In this document: positions 10,318 through 19,762 of the stretch, in pieces
Position numbering within the stretch: position 1 is the first letter of the stretch
Layout: the number at the start of each line of letters is the position of its first letter
DNA from: Stereocaulon alpinum
Taxonomy: Eukaryota; Ascomycota; Lecanoromycetes; Lecanorales; Stereocaulaceae
Direction of reading: 5' to 3'
DNA length: 64,000 bases
Assembly: GCA_018257865.1 (NCBI GenBank)
Contig: JAEUBA010000010.1
Coordinates: 434,001-498,000 of the forward strand
Notes under the pieces: generated by a model
Database searches by the model: none
What the model was told of the DNA's origin: nothing
The model's input: the letters and a program-made list of their open reading frames with translations, nothing else
Translations under genes and position numbers: made by a program

Positions 10318-11683
10318 ATGGAAGCTCCTATTCATCCTCTGCTGTTGCAGCCTGATCTAATAGTCCTCAAAAATCTCCTCCACGACATACAAAGCAGCAC
10401 CCAATCAGTTAGCCAAGTCAAAATAGAAACTCCCTCAGATCACGATGACCAATCCTCCATGCGTGCTTTGGATGAACTTCGCAACGAACCCACGATCTTC
10501 ACCAACTGGGATATGAAAGATCTACCAGCAGGAAAGGGCATCAGAGCGCATATGTTACGAGTGTACATACCTTGGGCACAGGGCATTATCCGCAACTCTG
10601 TGGACATCGTCTTCCTGACACATATATTTCTGTATCTCGGTACATCTGTACCCAGTGCGGCGATCCTATACTATAGGTTTACCTGGGTCCATGCAGTCTG
10701 TCATGTCCTCATGCAGCTGTCTTATTGTGGATCATTTACCTTGATGCTTCATAATCACATCCATAACAAAGGTCTCCTGAAGAAAGAATATGCGTGGTTT
10801 GACAACACGTGGCCGTACATACTTGAACCCCTAATGGGCCACACATGGGATTCCTACTACTATCATCACGTTAAGCACCATCACGTCGAGGGTAACGGAC
10901 CCGAGGATCTTTCTTCGACCATTCGCTATCAGCGAGATGAGCTGGGCCATTTCCTGGTGTATGTTGGCCGCTTCGTTGCATTCATCTGGATCGAATTACC
11001 GCTATACTTTCTCAGAAAACACAAACCAGCCCTCGCTTTCAAAGCTGCCGCCAGCGAAATGGTCTCGTATGCCTTCATTTACTTCCTAGCCCGGACGAAC
11101 TTCTATCCCACTCTTTTTGTGCTTATCATACCGCTCTTTCTGATGCGTATTGGCCTTATGGTTGGCAACTACGGTCAACACGCTCTAGTTGACGATATTG
11201 ACCCTGCCTCGGACTTCCGGTCTAGTATCACGCTCATCGACGTACCGGTATGTCTATCTTCTCTTTCGAAGATCATCGCCGCATGTGTTTGCTAATTGAT
11301 CCCCCTTGCAGAGCAACCGTCACTGCTTTAACGACGGCTGGCATACGTCCCATCATCTCAATCCCTTACGCCACTGGAAGGATCACCCGCGAGCTTTCCT
11401 CAAGGCAAAGAAAGAATATACCAACGGGCGAGCGCTCGTGTTTCAGAACATCGACTATCTAATGATGACGTATCGAATCCTACGTAAGGACTATCTCTAC
11501 CTAGCCAATTGTGTGGTTCCCATCGGCGATCAAATCGGCATGTCGAAGCAAGAACTTGCGAACATGTTGCGGAACAAGACGAGGAGATTCTCGGAGGAAG
11601 AGATACAAGAAAAATTCTACAAGGGGTGCAAGACTCAACGAGAAGCCAAGAAGAAGGATGATTTATACATATCTAAGATATGA
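10318..11683 (+). CDS. Fatty-acid desaturase-like membrane di-iron protein
   Basis: Membrane fatty-acid desaturase/hydroxylase superfamily. Exons are 10318-11247 and 11312-11683 (intron 64 bp, GTATGT..GCAG, phase 0, CTAAT branch), 433 residues. Three histidine clusters are visible: LMLHNHIHNKG, YYYHHVKHHHVEG and, created across the intron, CFNDGWHTSHHLNPLRHW. Hydrophobic segments separate them. The first box (HNHIH) differs from the classical HxxxH form of acyl-CoA desaturases, and there is no cytochrome b5 domain, so regiochemistry and even reaction (desaturation or hydroxylation) cannot be deduced. The C-terminus is basic and ends with KKKDDLYISKI. A 2OG oxygenase follows on the same strand 320 bp downstream. 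Family call firm, substrate unknown. Confidence 0.85.
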
Positions 11684-12004
11684 ATGTGCTGCAAGCCCTG
11701 AAACATTCGCAACCTCGATGCTTTTGCCGTCGAAATATTACTGCACCACCAATTTGCCTTTCTTGACGATTCTTAGGCCCACATAGACTCAACATAGACA
11801 GCGGATGTATTTATTGCCGGTTCGAGGCTGCAGAGCCTATGGTGCTCGTATGTACCATTGAGCCCCGCATCACGCCATTTGTCCCTGTCCCCGCATCCGG
11901 CCCGTCTCCCGTCCTTGAAGATGTTTAACGGGTTCCACGCATTGCTGATAACTTCAGCAACGTCTCGAATGTATTGACGAGTCTAAGTGGTGCCCTTCTC
12001 AGCC
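11684..12004. other. Short intergenic spacer
   Basis: It separates the desaturase from the co-oriented 2OG oxygenase; 320 bp is enough for an independent promoter. No distinct motif recognised. Confidence 0.4.
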
Positions 12005-13234
12005 ATGTCTTTCGAACATATACCTGTACTTGACCTGTCGCTGGCGCGAAATGAAGACACCAAACCAGCATTCCTGGGTTCTCTCAGGAACGCGCTTCTT
12101 GACGTTGGGTTTCTTTACATCAAGAACACGGGAATTGTTGACGCACTGATACAAGATGTTATTGAACAAGGAAAAGCCTTCTTCAATCTTCCGGAAGACA
12201 AGAAACTTGAGGTTCAAATGAAGAACGTGCCAAGCTTCCTAGGTATACAGATGCTTATTCTCAATTCATTACACAGCTCACCATCCTTAGGCTACAACAA
12301 ACTCGGTAACGAGATAACTGCGCTCCAGACAGACTGGCGAGAACAGATCGACCTGTCTACTTCGCACCCTCTCCCGACATCGTCCTCTCCTCTGTACCAC
12401 AACCTTCTATCGCCGAATCAATGGCCTGATGCCGAAGCCCTGCCACATTTCCGATCTACCTATGAGTCTTACATAAAGCAAATGTCCGCCCTCTCGATCT
12501 CCTTCACCTCCTTAATAGCAGAAGCGCTCCATCTCCCCTCCACAGCTTTCGACCGCTTCTTCGATAAAGACCAACAACACAAGCTCAAAATAGTAAAATA
12601 CCCCGATACCGCTTCCCTCCCTGGCGTAAATCAGACACAGGGAGTTGGACCGCATAAGGACTCTATGCTCACCTCCTATCTCCTTCAAGTGCCCCCTCAC
12701 ACAGGCCTCCAAGCCCAAAACCTCAACGGCTCCTGGATCGATTGCCCACCTATACCCTCCACCCTCGTCGTAGCGATCGGTCAGGGATTAGAAGCGCTCA
12801 CGCACGGCGTCTGCGAGAGTACTACACACCGCGTTCTCTCTCCACAAGCAGGTCTCGGTCCTCGATTCAGCGTCCCCTTCTTCCAAGGCGTGAGCTACGA
12901 TGCTACTTTCGAGAGCGTGGATATTCCAGAGGAAATATTGGCGATGAGGGATCAGAGGTTGAGCGAGAGAGGGGCTCAGAGGGTTGATGATGTGGAGTTT
13001 ACTTTCACGAAAGGGAGATTTAAGCATTTGGGGGAGGCGACGCTTTTTAATCGTATTAGGAGCCATCAGGATGTTGGGGAGAGGTGGTATCCGGATTTAT
13101 TGAAGAGGGTTAGGGATGAGCAGGCGGGGGCGGGGAGGAAGGCTGAGGAGGGGGACAAGACTCTGGAACACGATCATGGACATGAGCAGGCTATGGGTGT
13201 GAAGGAGACGGCTGAGGCTATAACGGCGCATTGA
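12005..13234 (+). CDS. 2-oxoglutarate/Fe(II)-dependent dioxygenase (isopenicillin N synthase-like)
   Basis: Soluble non-heme iron oxygenase. The ATG at 12005 (MSFEHIPVLDLS) is chosen because the frame upstream offers only a GTG. The N-terminal DIOX_N region (GFLYIKNTGI, AFFNLPEDKKLE) and the double-stranded beta-helix core are complete. The facial triad is His201-x-Asp203 (GPHKDSM) and His259 (TTHRVLSP), with the 2OG-binding Arg in GPRFSVPFF. A 48-bp intron (12243-12290, GTATAC..TTAG) lies in frame without a stop; removing it restores NVPSFLGYNKLGNE and gives 393 residues. The C-terminal tail is charged and His-rich. It sits between the desaturase and an acyl-CoA dehydrogenase. Substrate cannot be deduced; members range from GA/thymine oxidases to secondary-metabolite enzymes. 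Confidence 0.88.
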   Translation: MSFEHIPVLDLSLARNEDTKPAFLGSLRNALLDVGFLYIKNTGIVDALIQDVIEQGKAFFNLPEDKKLEVQMKNVPSFLGIQMLILNSLHSSPSLGYNKLGNEITALQTDWREQIDLSTSHPLPTSSSPLYHNLLSPNQWPDAEALPHFRSTYESYIKQMSALSISFTSLIAEALHLPSTAFDRFFDKDQQHKLKIVKYPDTASLPGVNQTQGVGPHKDSMLTSYLLQVPPHTGLQAQNLNGSWIDCPPIPSTLVVAIGQGLEALTHGVCESTTHRVLSPQAGLGPRFSVPFFQGVSYDATFESVDIPEEILAMRDQRLSERGAQRVDDVEFTFTKGRFKHLGEATLFNRIRSHQDVGERWYPDLLKRVRDEQAGAGRKAEEGDKTLEHDHGHEQAMGVKETAEAITAH

Positions 13235-13654
13235 CGCAGCAGTCGATCTTGAGTGGTGTACGATTGGTGTCCTGGAGCTGTCAGGGACATTTCAACTGGA
13301 GCAAGGGATGGATGTGGTGTTTCGAGAACGATGCAAAGTTGCCATGTTTGGAGCCAGTCCCTTTAGGAATACATACTAGATGGATCCTGCAAAGCGCCAT
13401 TCTAGTCCAGCTGGAGCGTGGAACCTGGCAAATGAGATGCATTGAGTTGAACATGGCAGATACGGTGCTCAGGTGTATAGTCAAATATGTCTAATACAGT
13501 GGAAACAATCTAGCAAGAGTGATAGCTGGAAGCTCAAGTATCTCGAACCCTGCGCTCTCTCTCGCTCTTTGGTCAATACATCTGCATTGTGCTTCACGGT
13601 TCCTGAACCAAAGAGCGATGGCTTGTAGCATTCAATTCATTTCGCTGTTACGTA
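13235..13654. other. Convergent 3'-3' spacer
   Basis: It lies between the ends of the 2OG oxygenase and the acyl-CoA dehydrogenase; no gene recognised. Confidence 0.4.
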
Positions 13655-15034
13655 CTACCTAGTATACTCCTTCTGCAACAACTTCGCAATAGTCGTCAAC
13701 TGAATATTACTCGTCCCCTCATAGATAGCCCCAATCTTACTATCCCTAAACATCTTCTCCGCAATACCCTCCCTCACGAACCCCATTCCACCCATCCACT
13801 CAATCGCCTGTCCACTAACCCTTCCCGCTACCTGCGATGCATACAGCTTCGCCATAGCAGCATCACGTACAAAGTCTAGCCCCGCTTCCTTCTTTCTGGA
13901 TGCGTTGTAGACGAGAGCGCGAGCGGCAGATATCTCGGTCCAGGCTTGAGCGAGTTGATGCTGCATGCCTTGGAATTCGCCAACGTATTGATTGAATTGT
14001 TTCCTGTCGTTCCAGACGTAGCCGGCTGCATTCTCCCATGCTCCAAGGGCGAGTCCGGTCATTTGGGCTGCAATGCCTATTCTGCCTTCGTTCAAGAGTC
14101 CAATGGCGTATTTGTAGCCCTGTCCTTCTTCGCCGAGTAGTTGATCCTTTGGTATCTCTACATCATCGAAATTGATGACGCAGGTACTGCTTGCTCTTAT
14201 ACCCAGCTTCTTCTCTTTCTTTGCTATTGAGAAGCCCTTGGCACTTTTCTCGACCACGAATGCTGTGATGCCTTTGTAGCCTTTACTTGGATCTAAGTTC
14301 GCGAATACGATGAAGAAGTCTGCTTCCATTGAGTTGGTGATCCACATCTTTGATCCGTTGATTCGGTAGCCATCTGCTGTTTTCTCTGCTTTGGTCTTTA
14401 GCGCGAAGGCGTCTGAGCCGGACGCTGGTTCTGAGAGACAGAACGAGCCCACTGTCTCTGTTGCCAGCTTAGGTAACCATTTCCGCTTCGACTCCTGAGT
14501 GCCGTATTTTAATATTGCTGTGTTGACAAGTGTGTTGTGTACATCGACCAACACGCTGACGCTCGGGTCTACTCTCGCTAACTCTTCTATGCCGACTATG
14601 CCTGCTGTGAAGTTCATGCCTGCCCCACCATATTCTTCTGGAATTTCAATGCCCATCAACCCTTGCTCGAACAGTTGCTCGACGAGAGCAGGATCCATTG
14701 ACTCGGCTTCATCCATGGAGCGTACTTTGGGGAGGATTTCTTCAGTGGCGAATTTTCGGACTGAGTCAGCCATTGCGGCTTCGATGTCTGACATGTGGGA
14801 TATTGGAGTCGGAGGAATGGAGGAGATGTCGAGGGCGTCGGCATTGCGGTGTCGGGGTGTGCTGGACAGCGGACGTAGACTGACTCACGGCAGTTAGCAG
14901 ATTGCTCAATGTGTGGTGCGGGACAGGGTCAGATTCTACCATTGATAAGGTTGGGGGGTGGTCCTCGAACATTGGGCGGAGGGGCGAGAAGCAGCCCGAA
15001 CGAGGGGCCGCATTGCTTTCGACAACGAAGACAT
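13655..15034 (-). CDS. Mitochondrial short/branched-chain acyl-CoA dehydrogenase
   Basis: FAD enzyme for alpha,beta-dehydrogenation of short or 2-methyl-branched acyl-CoA, as in isoleucine/valine breakdown. Exons are 15034-14940 and 14861-13655 (intron 78 bp, GTAGAA..CCAG with a CTAAC branch), 1302 nt, 433 residues. The short first exon encodes an Arg/Ser-rich mitochondrial presequence (LSKAMRPLVRAASRPSAQ); without it the gene would seem to start at the internal MSDIEAAMADS. Landmarks are EEYGGAGMNF, CLSEPASGSDAFALKT (FAD/substrate signature), KMWITNS, and IYEGTSNIQL, where the Glu is the expected catalytic base as in other short-chain family members. The 5' UTR contains a (GA)n tract at about 15117-15138. 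It is divergent from the NACHT gene. Confidence 0.93.
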
Positions 15035-15592
15035 ATTTGAGGGTAGTGCAGTGATTAGGAAGATTCTGTCTTCAACGACCGCAAGGACATGTACAGATTG
15101 CGTAGAATCAACGCTGCAGAGAGAGAGAGAGAGAGAGTCAAGGGTGAAACAGTGAATGTATATGTTCTTCATGTCGACCTCGGCAAGTCAAATGCTCCGA
15201 TACTAACCGCAAGCGGAATACCTTCATAAACATAGCGATCTGGGTGGGCATGAGAATAGCACCATTTGGCTGTTATGTATGATGGTCTTGCTGGAATAGA
15301 AGCAATGTGCATTGCAGTAGATGACATGCAGGGCTCTCGAGCTACAGGCTTGTCAAGCTTGGCGCAATCGAACGTTGCTTCTTAGACGTTGAGAGCTTGA
15401 CTTCTACTTCGGACTATCCTGCGCGCATCTCGCACAGTAGGACAAGGCAGATAGAGAGCTATCAGCTGGCAGGTAATGTCATAAGGAGATTTACTGAAAA
15501 GATATTCCAATTCATAGATGTGACGATCTTTCCCGGACATTGTTGAAATGAGTGCAATACCCACTCCTGTCGTCGATCACTAGACTTTGAAG
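15035..15592. other. Divergent promoter region
   Basis: It separates the acyl-CoA dehydrogenase and the NACHT-ankyrin gene. It contains a GA microsatellite of about 22 bp (15117-15138) close to the acyl-CoA dehydrogenase start. No other element recognised. Confidence 0.5.
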
Positions 15593-18500
15593 ATGGCGGA
15601 GGTGCTTGCAATCGCCTCAGGGGTCGCTGGGCTGATAAGCTTGACCATTGATGTAATCCAAATCAGCTCGGACTACATCACTAAGGTTCACAATGCGTCC
15701 AACACTGTACAACGCTTCCTCAGAGAATTGGAGGACTTGAAAAGTGTCCTTGTCAAAATTGACCAGATAGCCAAGAATGCAGACGATAGAGAGCTATTCG
15801 GAGAAGACCCTTCCTGCCTCTTGTCTATTAAGGAAAGCAATCAATATCTGGAGTTGCTGGGGACGATTCGTCGCAAACTAGAGAAGCGAAACACAGATGG
15901 CTCCTTTCGACAGAAGCTGAAGGCTTTGACTTGGCCTTTCTCAGAGGACAGAACGATAGGTCTGATTGAAGCACTACATCGGCATCTAGAGACGTATAAG
16001 ACTGCTTTAGCTCTAGATAATCTGACCGTGGGGAAGCTCACCTTGAAGGAAGTCAGGCAGTCTAAAGTTGCTCAACAAGATACGCAGGTGGACGCTGTAC
16101 TAGACTGGTTGTCTCCTTTGAACATGTTTCAAAGACAACAAGACACACTCTCTCGACGACACGGCAATACAGGCTCATGGCTACTATCAGTGCCCGCCTT
16201 CCGCAGATGGGTAAACAGCGAGAGTTCCGATCGAACACTGTGGTGCCCGGGAGATCCGGGAACTGGGAAGACTGTCATCACTTCTATTGTCGTGGATCAC
16301 TTGATCAAGAATGTCTGCAGCGACGATGTTCGGATCGCTTATATTTATTGTGATTACAAAGACCAAGCCATGCAGACGGCTTCGAACCTCATAGCTTGTC
16401 TGGCAAGGCAGCTCATAGGGAGGCCACAGAGATTGCCGCAGCAGCTGAAAAGCTTTCACAAAGAATGGGAGCAGCAGAGGAGAAGACCCAACGTGGAGGA
16501 GCTAAAAATGCTGTTGGTAATGTTGTGTAACGAACGTGAACGTACGTATGTAATTGTGGATGCTCTTGATGAATGTGAAGCAACAAACGAGAGGAGGTCG
16601 TTTTTGCCTTTGCTTCAGTCTTTGCCCCACGGTTCGACGAGGCTTTTCGTGACGAGCCGCCCTAATCATGAGGACATTTACTATACTTTCACTACAGCGT
16701 CTCAGATAACAATAGCGGCTCCGGATTCAGAAATAGAACGGTTTGTGACAGAGAAAATGGAGGAGAGAAAGGAATTTGTGGAACGCGTGACGCAAGATTT
16801 GAAGAGCCAAATCATATCCACGATCTGTGCACGAGCCTCTGGCATGTAAGTGCCCTCATTCTTAGCAAAACTTCTGTACTAAGAACTTGTCTCGGTCAAG
16901 GTTTCTGCTCGCTGCACTACAAATTGACCGCATCTGCGTCGCCAGAACAGTCAAGAAGATCAAGTCTGCTCTGACATCCATGCCAAGCGAATTAGATGAC
17001 CTGTATCGTGAAACTTTGGAAAGAATCCAAAAGCAAGCCGGTGAAGATGGACAACTAGGCATGCGAGTTCTGAGTTGGATAACCCATACCCGGAGGCCTT
17101 TGTCGGTCGAAGAAGTAAGTGTAATTTTTCAGGATCGTACCCTTCTAGCCAGTCCGTCCATTCATTGCTCTCGGTGTTGTGGTTAGACTAGGGCTTCACC
17201 CTAGAACAGCTCCTTGGTCCCTGAGTCCTGCTCTAAGACTGGTACTGTGGCGCAAACGCTGCTGCTACACAACTTTCCCTTCCCTTACTCTTTCTATGGT
17301 CTATATACAACTCAAGTCTTTGCTCTTGACACATTCTATGCCTTTCTCCATATCCCGAGACTTGTGTCCTGGAACACATTCACAGCTTCAAATAGTAGTG
17401 CTAATCCGAAGCGTGCAGCTGCGCCACGGCCTAGCCGTCGAGTGCGACGATGACGAAGAACAGCCAGATGAATTTGATCCAGAGAATCTTCTGTCACCAA
17501 GGAGTCTCATAGATGTTTGTGCCGGTCTTGTTGTCATCGATCCACGGAGCCAAATCATTCGTCTTGTGCATTACACTACCCAAGAATTCTTTGACAGAGA
17601 ACGATTACGCCTGTTTAAAGGTGCTGAGGTGGACATCTCAACAGCCTGTCTGACCTATCTCTCTTACAACATCTTCTCTGAATTTCCCAGCGAAAGACTC
17701 GTTTCAGATACACTGCACTGGTATCCCTTCTTGGGATATGCAGCGCTGAATTGGTTCTTCCACGCTTCCATCGGAGATCCTGATGACTCTGTCGAAGTCT
17801 GGTCGAAAGCCGTAGATTATGTCAATAACTCGGCTCGCATTCTGTTCTGTTCAATGGTACTACGCAAGCTGTTACTCCGATCCCGTAGCTATTCCCGCCT
17901 TAACGAAGACGATATCCGAGACAGAGCGAGATCCCTGCCATTGGAGTGCGCCGCTGAGTGCGGTCAGCTACGCCTTGTGACTTTTCTACTCGGTAACGCT
18001 TCGGGCTCGAAAGCGGCCCTGGATAACTCATTGCAATGTGCATCATTCGAGGGTCATACAGACATTGTAAAGTTACTCATCAGTTCTGGAGCCAATGTAG
18101 AATCATTATCACCCGATTCGTCTAACGCTCTTCAGAAAGCCTGCAAGGGAGGCCATCTCGAGGTTGCGAAACTTTTGATAGAGAGTGGTGCGAACGTCAA
18201 TATCTCAGATCGATGGATCTGGACTCCACTTCATCACGCTGCTCACGGGAATCACTCTGGCTTGGTAGCCCTCTTACTAGCACATGGCGCCAACCCGCAT
18301 GCTCAATCTCCACTGGGTTTGACAGCCTGCCATCTTGCGGCTTCGCGCGGTAATGCTGATACTGTCAAACTATTACTCGACCACAATATCGATTTAAAGC
18401 TCACTACTCGGGACAAACGCACAGTCTTACATTCTGCAGCGGAGTCAGCGGAGCCAGGCTATCTAGAAGTTGTTACGTTGCTGCTGACTAGCGGCTGTAA

Positions 18501-19155
18501 CGCACTGGCTAAAGACCATGATGGCCAAACTGCTCTGGATCTTGTCCCAAATAACAGCTCGATGCTAGCCAGGGGGGTGTTTTCAGCATACATGGAAGCT
18601 TCCCTAGGGGAGCAGGAAACTTGTACGAACATGGAGGGAAGTGCTCGGGCGTCGTTTATCCCACTCATGGCAGATCGTATCTGGGAAAAATTTCAGACCT
18701 CGTTAGGCGCAGATGCCGAAGCCTATTTTGGAGCCGTCCCTGCTGTCAACCTCGTCGAAGCCACTCCACCTGACAGCCCTACTGAATCTAAGAAGATGGA
18801 TGGGTCAACCCCACCACTCTTTAACACTTCTCAAGGTGAAGGTGACAACTTCCCGATGACTGCGTCTACCGAGGTGACTACTATTGCCAACGCCACTGCA
18901 TCTACGCGTTATAGCCCTCCCAGTGAGTGTCTTGTCGAACATACACAATCGCTATCGCTTGGCTCCCAAGCTTATAGCGAGGATGAAGCTGAAAACCCTG
19001 ATGTTCAACACGTCTCTTGGGATGTTCCGAGTTTGAATGTCATCGAATGTTCGCCCCCTGGCAGCCCTACGAAATCTGGCAGCGCAGCGCCAACCCCTTG
19101 GGAAAGAACACAAAGGTATACCAAATTACACAATCATCTCCAGAAGAATACCTAA
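15593..19155 (+). CDS. NLR-like STAND protein: fungal N-terminal domain, NACHT, ankyrin repeats
   Basis: Predicted fungal NOD-like receptor. Exons are 15593-16845, 16901-17114 and 17419-19155 (phases consistent), 1067 residues. The ATG at 15593 gives MAEVLAIASGVAGLISLTID, typical of the helical N-terminal domain of fungal STAND proteins. The NACHT domain has Walker A at residues 220-227 (GDPGTGKT) and Walker B around 320-328 (VIVDALDEC). A winged-helix-like part follows, with SWITHTRRPLSVEE joined to LRHGLAVECD, then IRLVHYTTQEFF. About five ankyrin repeats follow at roughly 680-860 (for example HTDIVKLLISSGANV, HLEVAKLLIESGANV). The C-terminal 200 residues are Ser/Thr/Pro-rich and repeat a PPxSPT(E/K)S motif. 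Intron 2 is unusually long (304 bp). The gene converges on het-c, 607 bp away. Direct role in incompatibility is inference. Confidence 0.88.
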
Positions 19156-19762
19156 CCCCGACTCTGAAATACCAAGCCGTGCTTGAACCCTTTCGGAAGC
19201 CACCAGTGCTATTCCCGAAAGGTGACCATCCAGCTCCTCACCCTGAAGAGCCTCGGTGGATGGGAGGTGAATCTCCTCGTACGTCTTTTGAAGTAGATCC
19301 ACATTCGACAGTGCTACGAGCACTTTACTATCCACTTGCTGGTGTCTGAGTTAAGGTCTTGACTTTTGACATGTATGTAGCGGCTGACACGGGTGGAGAG
19401 CCACACGGAGGTATCTCCGGTCGCAATCATACCGTTAATGTCATTAATTCTGAACCACGAGAATCCTGTTTGACAAAATCACCAACTTCGGAGCCTGTTG
19501 TTGTAAAGAAATGTAATGCAGAGAGCCGCGTCCCTATGATTGCCGTACTTTGGGAGCGGTATCACCATCACAGCTACATGGTGGTCTTCAATGTAAAGCT
19601 CCGCTTCAGACGGCTTAGAAAATGTAATGCATTCAGTCCGAAACTTTTCGTCAATCATAAGCTAAAGCAGGCAATCTATCCCCAGGCTCAGCCCAGCTAC
19701 TGTAGCCACCTCAGTGCTTCATTCCTTTACGTCACAGTCTCATTGGCTACAAGAGCCTTCAT
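19156..19762. other. Convergent spacer between the NLR-like gene and het-c
   Basis: No independent gene is convincing. One plus-strand frame (to about 19349) is Pro-rich and resembles the NLR C-terminal tail in composition, so an alternative 3' end of that gene is possible, but I found no acceptable splice pair. Confidence 0.4.

Noticed and set aside
11987..12004. Upstream start for the 2OG oxygenase
   Set aside because: The codon at 11987 is GTG; the ATG at 12005 gives the usual family N-terminus.
19017..19349. Pro-rich plus-strand frame as an extra 3' exon of the NLR-like gene
   Set aside because: The only donor/acceptor pair nearby would make a 30-bp intron, which is too short.
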